64,000 nucleotides of DNA from Chrysemys picta bellii (Eukaryota > Chordata > Testudines > Emydidae). The notes under the pieces are model-generated. The model was not told where the DNA came from, did not search any database, and was given only the letters and a program-made list of their open reading frames with translations. This document shows, one piece after another, positions 22,691-32,065 of the stretch. Both the position numbers and the translations under genes were made by a program. The DNA lies in NCBI RefSeq assembly GCF_011386835.1, contig NC_088792.1:234862394-234926393 (forward strand). Direction: 5' to 3'. The stretch's first letter is position 1. Each line of letters begins with the position of its first letter.

Positions 22691-24126
22691 GCGGCTCAGG
22701 TTTGTGCAGCTTGAGTAGAAAGCTTAGGCTAAAGTTTATGCCTGGGCAAACTCCAGGAAAAGGATACATTGTGGGCCTGTTCTCCACTAAAAGGTCAGCT
22801 GGAATCAATTAGCCTTGTACCTTGTGCAGTCCTTTGCACCTGTCCATCTGGCTGGGTAACATTTTACAGCCAGTTTGCACTTGTTTTGCACAGGTGTAAG
22901 TTATTATACACAAGGCTGTGAAGAATCAAGCCCCCAGTGTGTGGAGACACTGTAGAGGGCAAGATGGGCATTCCATCTGCTACAGTAAGTACCATAAAAT
23001 CTATATATCAGACCACTATCAATATGTACATATAGCAACCTCCCTGATGGATATAGTATTGGGGGATGCAGTAGGAGATTAAATAGTTCCACAACAGGCT
23101 GTGATTTTTTTCCTTGTAGGCCTGTGCCCAGGTGGCCTATTTATCCTGGAAAAGGTCAGCCTGCTGCACAGTCAGTATACTCAGCCTTTTTGGTCTTGTT
23201 TTCCTCGGAAAGCTGTGAATATTGTCTTTTAAACAGAGCTCTCGGCACTGGAAAAATAACAACAGAATCTCCTGCTTTTTCCTTTCCAAATTCTTATAGT
23301 CAAGGTTGTTAGACCAAACTAATCGCTGGTACAACTCCACTGAAGTTTATAGTGTTACACCAGGGGTGAACCTGGTCCCTCAAAGTTTAGGTGGTAATTC
23401 CAGGTTTACTCTATCACACAGCATTGCTTATTCACCCATTATCAGCCCACAAAGTTTTCATTCAAAAGAGACATTCTTGCTGGATTCCCACCTCTCAACG
23501 AACAGAAATTAAATCGTTTACTTGCAACCATGCATGAAGACATTAGAGCCAGCTGCTCTATATCTGCAGCAAGCCTCAGGTTAAGATTAAAGCAGTGTAC
23601 TGAGCCAAGTAAATTGACCTAACCAGCAGTTTTCTCTGGAAAGAAGACTGAATAGGACTGTAATACCTCTCCTAATTTCCATGTGTCAGCACCAAAGATA
23701 ATGTTTGATATTTGCTTTGCATCATTTACAAGGAAAAAGAAAATAACATTTCCCAGGTGTGTAAGTTATCTTCATGATAAAAATAGTAAGAAAAGGGACT
23801 GAGGTAGCTGGAAATTTACAGGAAGGAGGCAGCAATAATGAAGGGACTTCATTCCCTTTCTCTAGAGTTGCATAAAAGAGAAATGCCCAGGATCAAAGAG
23901 AATACTGTGTGAGGAGCAGTGGAGATGGGCTGCGGAGGGAGTGTTGTGTCGCCAGCCCCTATCTTTTTATATTTTTTTCCTTTAGTGAATTTACGAAGAG
24001 TGTTGAATTCAGAGTGCTGGAAAATTGAAGCCCACTGGTTTTCACAGAGGTACAGCATGGGCAGTGGCATTACAAGCTCCTCCCAATGCCGTGCCAGTGT
24101 GTCTCACCCCAGCCTTGAAGTATGCA
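22691..24126. other. Anonymous non-coding DNA
   Basis: No recognised coding region. A block around 23345-23375 resembles a common reptile interspersed repeat but has no clear limits. Confidence 0.4.
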
Positions 24127-24222
24127 GTGTAGTTGTAGCTGCATCAGTACCAGGATATGAAAGAGACAAGGAGGGTGAGGAAATATCTTTCACCGGATCA
24201 ACTTCTGTGGGTGAGAAAGATA
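24127..24222 (-). repeat. Left arm of dispersed repeat with hammerhead-like family
   Basis: Decayed copy of the family containing 'gacaaggtgggtgaggtaat' and 'ccaacttctgttggtgag'. In this orientation the hammerhead-like core would be on the minus strand, but this arm stops before reaching it. An inverted arm of the same family lies at 24402-24500 with a SINE between them. Confidence 0.6.
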
Positions 24223-24223
24223 A

Positions 24224-24394
24224 TAATATAAATAACATATGGAGATATACCTATCTCACAGAACTGAAAGGTCATCGAGTCCTTCACTAGCAGGACCAAG
24301 TACTAATTTTTGCCCCCAAGCGGCTCCCTCAAGGATTGAACTCATAACCCTAGGTTAAGCAGGCCAATGCTCAAACCACTGAGCTATCCCTCCC
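24224..24394 (-). repeat. tRNA-derived SINE of the turtle Cry type
   Basis: On the minus strand the element starts 'gggagggatagctcagtgg' (A box region, 24377-24387) and has a B box 'gagttcaatcc' (plus-strand complement 24333-24343). It ends in a tail with 'ctggactcgatgacctttc'-like sequence and 'agataggtatatctcc'. This organisation matches the pol III SINEs abundant in hidden-necked turtles, whose 3' tail resembles a CR1-type LINE. It carries several substitutions. Confidence 0.78.
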
Positions 24395-24401
24395 GCTAGC
24401 C

Positions 24402-24500
24402 TTTGAAGAAGAGCTCTGTGTAGCTCCAAAGCTTCTTTCTCACCAATAGAAGTTGGACCCATAAAAGATATTACCTCACCCCACCTTGTCTCCCGAACCT
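24402..24500 (+). repeat. Right arm of dispersed repeat with hammerhead-like core
   Basis: Reads 'ttgaagaagagctctgtgta' then 'gctccaaagcttc', then 'caccaatagaagttgg' and 'gatattacctcacc'. The segment AGAGCT..AGCT(C) can pair as a short stem flanked by a TGAAGA box and a (G/C)AAA box, like the two conserved strands of a hammerhead core. The GAAA box here reads CAAA, so this copy would not be catalytic. Confidence 0.55.
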
Positions 24501-25249
24501 TGAAGCTTAGTTTCCATGAGCATTTATTCCATGACCCTGCTGCTAAAATTGCCAACAAAGCTTACTAATTATGATAGCATGTTTTTGTAATGTTGACACC
24601 TGTCCACTAGGAGCTAGTTTAACTCACAGCTCAATTCACAGAGGCCTCCTACAGCCATCAAATATTAACAGCTTTGAATCACTACTGCCCGCCCCTGGGC
24701 CAGATTTATGCATGTGACCTAGTCCTGAAAAGTGTTCCATTACCAGTGCCCCTGAGTCATCCAGGCCTGCCCTGTGTTATACTTATACAAAGCACATGAG
24801 ATTTTTTATAGGGGAGAAGGCAACATACCACATTTATTGAGAATACAGCAGTTAGCATATGCTTTTTAGACCTGGTCTACACTACGACTTTAATTCGGAT
24901 TTATCAGCTTTAATTCGAATTTACCCTGCAACCGTCCACACAACGACGCTATTTATTTCGATGTAAAGGGCCCTTTAAATCGATTTCTGTACTCCACCCC
25001 GATGAGCGGAGTAGCGCCAAAATCGATTTTAACATTTAGAATTAGGGATAGGGTGGCCGCAATTCGATGGTATTGGCCTCCGGGAGCTATCCCACAGTGC
25101 ATCATTGTGACTGCTCTGGACAGCAATCTAAACTCGGATGCACTGGCCAGGTAGACAGGAAAAGCCCCGCGAACATTTGAATTTCATTTCCTGTTTGCCC
25201 AGCGTGGAGAGCACAGGTGACCACAGATACCTCATCAGCACAGGTAACC

Positions 25250-27486
25250 ATGCAGGCTGATAATCGAAAAAGAGCACCAGCATGGACCGTGAGGGAGGTA
25301 CTGGATCTGATCGCTGTATGGGGAGAGGATTCAGTGCTTGCAGAACTTCGTTCTAAAAGACGAAATGCAAAAACTTTTGAAAAAATCTCCAAGGGCATGA
25401 TGGAGAGAGGCCACAATAGGGACTCAGATCAGTGCCGCGTGAAAGTCAAGGAGCTCAGACAAGCCTATCAAAAAACAAAGGAGGCAAATGGTCGCTCCGG
25501 GTCAGAGCCGCGGACATGCCGCTTCTACGCCGAGCTGCATGCAATTCTAGGGGGGGCTGCCACCACTACCCCACCTGTGATCGTGGATTCTGGGTCAGGG
25601 ATAGTCTCATCAGCGACGCCTGAGGATTCTGCCGATGGGGGAGAGGAGGAGGAGGAGGAGGAGGAGGAGGATGAGCTTGCAGAGAGCACACAGCACTCCG
25701 TTCTCCCCAACAGCCAGGATCTTTTTCTCACCCTGACTGAAGTACCCTCCCAACCCTCCCAAGCCAGTACCCAAGACTCTGACCCCATGGAAGGGACCTC
25801 AGGTGAGTTTACCTTTTAAAATATAAAACTTGTTTTAAAAGCAAATGGTTTTTAATGATTACTTTGCCCTGAGGACTTGGGATGCATTCGTGGTCAGTTC
25901 AGCTACTGGAAAAGTCTGTTAACGTGTCTGGGGATGGAGCGGAAATCCTCCAGGGACATCTCCATGAAGCTCTCCTGGAGGTACTCCAAAAGCCTTGCCA
26001 CAAGGTTTCTGGGCAGTGCATCCTTATTCCGTCCTCCATGGTAGGACACTTGACCACGCCATGCTTGCAGCAAGTAATCTGGTATCATTGCCTGACAAAG
26101 CCTGGCAGCGTATGGTCCCGGTGTTTGCTGGCATTCAAGCAACATCCGTTCTTTATCTTGTTGTGTAATCCTCAGGAGAGTGATATCACTCCTGGTAACC
26201 TGGTTGAAATACGGGAACTTAATTAAGGGGACAGAGGTGGCCGTTCCTACTGGGCTGTTTGCCTGTGGCGGAAAATAAATCCTTCCCTGAAGTTAGCCAA
26301 GCGCAGATGGGAAATTGGCCCTGAGCTTTTCGCGTTTGGCTAGCAGGGATCTTCTCTGTTACCAGCCACGCGGTGGGGGGAGGGGTACCGTGATCATCCC
26401 AGAGAATTCATGGCGGGAGGGGGGCGGGGGGTGGTGGTGGTTAGTTTGGTGCCTGCAGGGATCTTCCCTGATACCAGCCACGCGGTGGGGGGGAGGGGTA
26501 CAGCGATCATCCCAGAGAATTCATGGCGAGGGGGGGGGGGGTTAGTTTGTTTTCTGCTGCTGAATGTTAACAGAAAAACCGCAGCACTCTACAGGCTATG
26601 CTTGGTATGTGGGAAAGGAGGGCGCAGAAGCTGTAAGACAATGGCTTACCATGGCCGCATGCAAGCCGAATTCTGTTGCCCAGACCTGTGATCTCTAGCA
26701 GCAAAGCCACAGGCACTCAGCATTAAGAGGCAAAATGCGACCTTGCACAGAAATCACATGTGCTATGTAATGTGAATAGTGTTGGTCACCGTGAAAGAGT
26801 ATAAGCATTGTTCTGCAAAATGTAGCTTTTTAAACAATTCTCTCTTTTTTCCCCTCCCTACAGCAGCTGCAAATTCCTCAAGCCTCCCTCCTCCATCCCG
26901 AAGGTTATCACAGATAAGGCGTTGTAAGAAGAGAACGCGAGACGAGATGTTTTCTGAAATTATGGAATCCAGCCGCAGTGACAGAGCTCATCTGAATGAG
27001 CGAAAGGAAACAGTTTCAAAGTATAGGAAAGAAGCCAGTGCACGTGAGGACAGGAGGGACCAACGTGAGGACATGAGGGACCAACGTGAGGACAGGAGGG
27101 ACCAACGTGAGGAGAGGAGAGACGCTCGAGATGAGAGGTGGCGGCAGGAAGATCAGAGGAGGCAGGATGCAACGCTGGGGCTGCTGCGTGAGCAAACAGA
27201 CATGCTCCGGCGTCTGGTGGAGCTTCAGGAACGGCTGCAGGAAAACAGACTGCCGCTTCAGCCCCTGTTCCACCCTCCCCCCTCCCCATGTTCCGTATCC
27301 TCCTCACCCAGACGTGTAAGAACGCGGGGGGGGGGGAGGCTCCGTACACCTTCCCATTCCACCCCAGTAGACAGCCCAAGCAAAAGGCTGTCATTTTTTA
27401 AACCTTTTCTTAGTGGCTTTTTCCTTCCCAGCAATCCTCCTCCCAAATACCACCCGGGTTCCCTCCCTCTTTTTCTAATCTATTAA
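25250..27486 (+). CDS. Harbinger Myb/SANT-like DNA-binding protein (two exons)
   Basis: Exon 1 runs from the ATG at 25250 to 25802, followed by gtgagt. Exon 2 starts at 26864 after a pyrimidine-rich 'cccctccctacag' and runs to the stop at 27484-27486. The split codon (one base plus two) restores the frame exactly. Residues about 8-95 form a trihelix Myb/SANT domain with 'RAPAWTVREVLDLIAVWG', 'KTFEKISKGMMERGHNRD' and 'RVKVKELRQAYQKT'. An acidic Glu run and a Ser-rich segment follow. Exon 2 gives a basic region, 7-residue charged repeats and a predicted helix with 'LLREQTDMLRRLVELQERLQ'. In Harbinger elements this protein binds element ends and helps bring the transposase to the nucleus. No stop was found, unlike the transposase; whether it is expressed is unknown. 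Confidence 0.8.
25903..26292 (-). CDS. Unexplained 129-codon antisense open frame in the Myb gene intron
   Basis: The frame is open from the stop at 26293-26295 to the stop at 25903-25905 on the minus strand, with an internal ATG at 26143-26145. The C-terminal part reads naturally for a protein: 'TQQDKERMLLECQQTPGPYA', 'AMIPDYLLQAWRGQVSYHGG', 'LPRNLVARLLEYLQESFMEM' and 'LEDFRSIPRHVNRLF'. It lies downstream of the transposase on the same strand and has a 'ctaacttcag' acceptor-like sequence at its start. I do not recognise the domain. It may be a third Harbinger exon or ORF, or a fossil of a captured sequence; it could also be chance. Confidence 0.4.
   Translation of the reverse strand, partial: LQGRIYFPPQANSPVGTATSVPLIKFPYFNQVTRSDITLLRITQQDKERMLLECQQTPGPYAARLCQAMIPDYLLQAWRGQVSYHGGRNKDALPRNLVARLLEYLQESFMEMSLEDFRSIPRHVNRLFQ
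26343..26560. repeat. Two-copy tandem duplication, period about 112 bp
   Basis: 'gcagggatctt' at 26343 recurs at 26455. Both copies contain 'accagccacgcggtgggggg' and 'gatcatcccagagaattcat', with small differences in the G-rich spacer. It lies in the intron of the Harbinger Myb gene. Confidence 0.88.
27043..27119 (+). repeat. In-frame 21-bp tandem repeats coding REDRRDQ
   Basis: Three and a half units beginning 'cgtgaggacaggagggacc' encode alternating Arg/Glu/Asp heptads in exon 2 of the Myb gene, which would form a highly charged single helix. Unit length is a multiple of three, so copy-number change keeps the frame. Confidence 0.9.
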
Positions 27487-27625
27487 TAAAGAATAAATGA
27501 TTTTTAAATGATAGTGACTTTATTTGGTTTGAAAGAAAGCTGGGGGAAGGGGGAGGGTGGGTTCCTTACAGAAAATCAGTCAATAAAGGGGGCGGGTTTT
27601 CATGAAGGAGAAACGAACAGATATT

Positions 27626-28540
27626 TCACACTGTAGCCTGGCCAGTCATGAAACTGGTTTTTAAAGCTTCTCTGATGCACAGCGCTTCCTGGTGTGCTCT
27701 TCTAATCGCCCTGGTGTCTGGCTGCGCGTAATCAGCAGCCAGGCGATTTGCCTCAGCCTCCCACCCCGCCATAAAGGTCTCCCCCTTACTTTCACAGAGA
27801 TTGTGGAGCACACAGCAAGCAGAAATAACAATCGGGAGATTTCTTTGGCTGAGGTCAGAGCGAGTCAATAATGATCGCCAGCGACCTTTTAAACGGCCAA
27901 ATGCACATTCTACCACCATTCTGCACTTGCTTAGCCTGTAGTTAAACAGCTCCTGACTCCTGTCCAGGCTGCCTGTGTATGGCTTCATGAGCCATGGCAT
28001 TAAGGGGTAGGCTGGGTCCCCAAGAATAACTATTGGCATTTCAACATCCCCAACGGTTATTTTCTGGTCCGGAAAGTAAGTCCCTTGCTGCAGCCCTTTA
28101 AACAGAGTAGTGTTCCTGAAGACGTGAGCGTCATGAACCCTTCCCGCCCAGCCCACGTTGATGTTGGTGAAACGTCCCTTGTGATCCACAAGTGCTTGCA
28201 GCACCACTGAAAAGTACCCCTTGCGGTTTATGTACTCGGTGGCTTGGTGCTCCGGTGCCAAGATAGGGATATGGGTTCCGTCTATCGCCCCACCACAGTT
28301 AGGGAATCCCATTGCAGCAAAACCATCCACTATGGCCTGCACATTTCCCAGAGTCACTAACTTTCATAGCAGCACCTGAGTGATTGCTTTGGCTACTTGC
28401 ATCACATAGTCATACATACATACACTATGCACACTGTCCCGCCAGTCGATGTTATAGTTACCAGTTCGGATCAACCTGGTGGCCAGCTACGGTAGGTTGA
28501 TCACTGGTAGGGAGGAGCCGGGTTCCGTCGGTCGCGACAT
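27626..28540 (-). pseudogene. Harbinger DDE transposase (HARBI1-like) with two in-frame stops
   Basis: The reading frame spans 305 codons from ATG 28538-28540 to the stop at 27626-27628. Catalytic blocks are 'NCGGAIDGTHIPIL' (first D), 'VILGDPAYPLMPWLMKPY' (second D) and 'VECAFGRLKGRWRSLL' (E), so the DDE triad is visible and the last 243 residues are open. Codon 18 is TAG (28487-28489) and codon 59 is TGA (28364-28366), and the N-terminus includes 'VYVCMYDYVMQVAKAITQ'. The protein would cut and join transposon ends within a PIF/Harbinger element. The two stops suggest a recently decayed copy. Confidence 0.88.
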
Positions 28541-28610
28541 GATGCTTCGGGGAAGTCTTGGCAGGACGAACCCAAAGTTTTATGGCAAGGCACTGTTTAT
28601 ATAGTGATTT

Positions 28611-30296
28611 TTTTTTATTGGGACCAATGAGTTTTGCTTTGTTATGCTGTAATTAATTGTTGTTTGAAGAGTGCTTGTTTTTTTAAATTAAAAAAACAAA
28701 AATTATTATAGCTATTTTGTTTTTATTGATAGGTGCCTGTTTTATTTTTAGAGTTGTTAATTTGCCCTTTTTTGACATTTTAATAGGAGTCTGTTGCAGC
28801 TTTTTGGCGCTTTTGCATTTGTTTTTTGTTTGTTTGTTTGTTTTGTATATTTGGTTTAGCTATGGCCTTTATACTTATTTTTTAACACATACATTTTTTA
28901 TTTAGATACAAAATAGAATTAATTTACATATAACATTTTGAACAGGAACATCAAATTGCAATGCAAAAGAAAGACAATTGTTGCACCCTTTTACTTATTT
29001 TAAAATGCTAACCCTATAACAAATTGGTGACCCTTAAAGGTCTGTTATTGCTTTAAAATCAGTCCAGACACAAATTCTGGCTAATGTATTTTTACCAATG
29101 GCATTCCTTTTTGTTATTTAAAAAGGATGGCTGGCAAAATATAATTAAATCATACACCAATACATTTAATACCTGCTACATAATTATTTTTTATTTTAAA
29201 TTATATTAACACAAACATAAAATTCTATTAGTACATCTGAACCACACAGCAAATGAATGTTAGTAGTTCCGTCATGCAAGAGTGGTAGTAGTTTCTGGTT
29301 TTGAAGTGAAAACTAAATTTTGCCTTCCTCTCTGATAATCCATAAATTGTTCTGCATCCATGAGGAAAAAAAGTGTGTTTGGGTTCCACCAGCAACAGAG
29401 AAATGAATATTCCATATCTATTCTTTCAGTTCTTGCTTTAAGAGACACCTGTGCATTCTGAAAATAAGAATAGGCCGGGTGACATAGACTTGTAGGAGCT
29501 GAAAGGCCCAGAGCCCTTCAACTCTGTAGCCCCACTTTGTGCCACAGAACATAATTGTGTGCAAAGAGCAGTAGAGAAGCCAAGGACTGAATGGGCATGG
29601 AAACTAGATACATAGGATGAACTACACTCTTATCCCTAGACTTCAGAGGCTGATAACAGGATTGGGGTCACTGATGGGGCAATCTGTCTGCTAACTATGT
29701 TCTGTGGCTGGTAGTGGTAACTTCGATCTCCAGTGCTATCAATCTGGCACTTTTTACCAGCCCTACATTCACTTTTAAGGAGAAAAACAACACAATGTTA
29801 TGGGCTACAATTGCTCCATCAACTGGGAATAAAATTATGAGGCTCTAGACAGTTGGCATGATACGTAGCTAGGAAGTGTTAATGTAAATGACATCTTCAA
29901 TTGTTGATTATTGTATATGCTTCTTTGACTTTTTTATATAAGCTATTATGGGAATAAAAAAATCATTGAAGCATATATTCTGTGTGAATGTAGACAACAT
30001 CTGTGTAATATAGCTACCCTGAAATATAATATAGCTTACTTAGCAATTTCTAACTATTTGGGTTTAAAAGTGAACTATATGCATGTGTTCAGAAAAACCT
30101 GAGTCTTAAAAAAAAAGAGTCTCTTACAAAGATTATGCAAATTATCTGGTCTCCAAATTATTCCTAAAGAAGCTCAGCAGTATAATATATTGATATTAAT
30201 CTTCTATTCTAGTCTTGGACCACTGCTAAACAGGGCATCTCATAATGTAGCATTATGCAGTATCTTTGTGACATGGACAATTATCTTAGAAACTCA
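28611..30296. other. Anonymous AT-rich DNA
   Basis: T-rich sequence including a 'gtttgtttgtttgtttt' simple repeat (28824-28841). No gene recognised. The first hundred bases may still be part of the Harbinger leader. Confidence 0.4.
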
Positions 30297-30515
30297 GGGC
30301 CCAACCTGAGCCACTTGAAAATGGCTTGATTTTCAGAAAGTGTTTGTTCAACACGTGAAAAATCAGCTCCCTTTAAGGTATTTCGAGCTGGGCCCCACAA
30401 AATTGAGGCACCCACAATTACTAGTCACTTCTGAAAATCTTGGCCTCAGATTTTTCTTTGTTGTTCCTATATGCCTTTTTGAGAACTACATTCCTAAACT
30501 CTTAACAAATGTTGA
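30297..30515. repeat. Direct repeat copy 1
   Basis: Shares an ordered set of blocks with 31850-32065: 'gcttgattttcag', 'gagctgggccccacaaaa', 'cacccacaattactagt' and 'tttctttgttgttcctat'. The two copies are in the same orientation and about 1.55 kb apart. Confidence 0.75.
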
Positions 30516-30566
30516 GCATCTTGAAGCTCAGCACCTTGCAGAAGGCCCTCAACAATTCATGGGATC

Positions 30567-31195
30567 AGGTAGGGTTACCATATTTCCACAATCAAAAACG
30601 AGGACATGGGGGGGGGAACCCCACTCTAACCCTGCCCCCATCCACTCCCCACCCCAACTGCCCCCCTCAGAACCCCCAACCCTCTCTGTCCCCTGACGGC
30701 CCCCTCCTGGGACCCCTGCCACTAACTGCCCCCTAGGACCCCACCCCCTATCTAAGCCTCCCTGTTCCTTGTCCCCTAACTACCCCCTCCTGAGACCCCC
30801 CCTCACCCTAACTGCCCCCCTAGGACCCTACGTCTTACCTGTACCCTGACTTCCCAAAACCTTATCCACACCCCCACCCCCAAACAGACCCCCGCCCCCG
30901 AACTCCCGACCCATCTAACCCTGGTCCCTGTCTCTTGACTACCCCCTCCAGAACCTCCCTGCCCCTTCTCCGACCCCCTGGCCCCCTTACCGTGCCGCTC
31001 AGAGTGCTGCGGAGCGGCACGCTGGGCAGCAGGGGAGGGTGAGCAGGGGGAGGAGCTCCAGACTGCCGGAGGCCTGATGCGAAGTCATACTACACATCTT
31101 CAAAAACAGCAACACATATTTTATTAGATAAGTATCAATAGATGTGTGCAATGAAAATAAAAAGTACAGGAAACAGGACAACCCTGATTAGAACT
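30567..31195. repeat. C-rich dispersed repeat with related ends
   Basis: Starts 'tagggttaccatatttcc' and ends near 'ggaaacaggacaaccctg'. The interior (30600-30990) is strongly C-rich on this strand with many 'ccctaactgccccc'-like units, in effect a degenerate tandem. It resembles reptile interspersed repeats that begin with a 'ggttaccat' end. No coding capacity. Confidence 0.5.
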
Positions 31196-31364
31196 GGAGG
31201 CTTTGGAAAGGGCCTGTAACAAATCATGCTACTTTCCACCTCTAATAAAACAAAAAGCCTTCAAGAAATACAAATGTGACCTAACTCTTTGCCTGCCAAG
31301 ATAGCCATTTAAAAAGAAAAAAAATCTTATTAAAACTTGAGGCAAATGTACTGCTCAAGAACTG

Positions 31365-31567
31365 AGACAAGGGGGATGAGGTAATATCTTTTACTGGACC
31401 AACTTCTGTTGGTGAAAGCGACAAGCTTTCGAGCTACACAGAGCTCTTTTTCAGCTCTATGTAAGCTCAAAAGCTTGTCTTTCTCACCAGCAGAAGTTGG
31501 TCCAATAAAAGATATTACGTCACCTACCTTGTCTCTCTAATATCCTGGGATCAACACGGCTACAACA
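31365..31567. repeat. Palindromic (head-to-head) copy of hammerhead-like repeat
   Basis: The left arm 31365-31453 contains 'ggaccaacttctgttggtg' and 'gacaagctttcgagctacac'. The right arm 31454-31567 is its inverted copy, with 'aagcttgtctttctcacc' and 'cagaagttggtccaataaaa', and extends to 'tgggatcaacacggctaca'. The arms meet at a short loop near 31450. On the minus strand the left arm gives a CTGA box, a stem AGAGCT/AGCTC and a GAAA box. Confidence 0.78.
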
Positions 31568-31849
31568 CCGAAAACTAATCATGAACTGCTCATTCTGCCC
31601 AGACAACTACATATTCAATGTTTAGAAAAGAGTATCTCACAGATTGGGAAATGAAGGCAGCTGCAGTTTAACAAGATCAAATAGTGACTCCTGAGTAAAT
31701 TCCATAACTTACATATTATAAATTACAGTGCTGGTACTTGCAGAGTAAAGTACTACTAAGCATGTGTAAAGGTGGAAGAATACAACCCTAAAAGTTGAAG
31801 GTCAAGATTTTCAAAAGCGAGAAGTGATTATGAGTGCCTCAATTTTGGG

Positions 31850-32065
31850 GGGCCCAACACAAGACACTTGAAAGTCGCTTGATTTTCAGGGAGTATTTGG
31901 TTCAACATTTCTGAACAATAACTTCACTTTAAGGGGTATCAAGCTGGGCCCCGCAAAACTGTGGTACCCACAATCACTAGTAATTTTTGAAAAGCTTGAC
32001 TTAAGATCTTTCTTTGTTGTTCCTATCAATCTTTTTGAGAATTACATTCCCACAGTCTTAATGAA
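31850..32065. repeat. Direct repeat copy 2
   Basis: Homologous to 30297-30515 (same order of blocks, including 'gctgggccccgcaaaact' and 'tttctttgttgttcctat'). Divergence is considerable, so the duplication is old, or both are independent insertions of one family. Confidence 0.75.

Larger units (their letters stand above)
24869..28610. mobile_element. PIF/Harbinger DNA transposon with two convergent genes
   Basis: The left end begins 'gacctggtctacactacg' directly after a TTA (24866-24868), the target trinucleotide typical of Harbinger. The element holds a plus-strand two-exon Myb/SANT gene and a minus-strand DDE transposase, the standard Harbinger pair. No matching terminal repeat was seen on the right; recognisable element sequence fades at about 28600 in a T-run, so the right end is probably truncated. 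The first 380 bp are a long leader with several ATCGAT-like AT-rich blocks. Confidence 0.85.

Noticed and set aside
26960..27394. 144-codon frame (-)
   Set aside because: Antisense of exon 2 of the Harbinger Myb gene. Its apparent repeats mirror the REDRRDQ units.
30340..30736. 118-codon Pro-rich frame (+)
   Set aside because: The Pro-rich half is the C-rich repeat and the other half is the duplicated repeat block. Not a gene.
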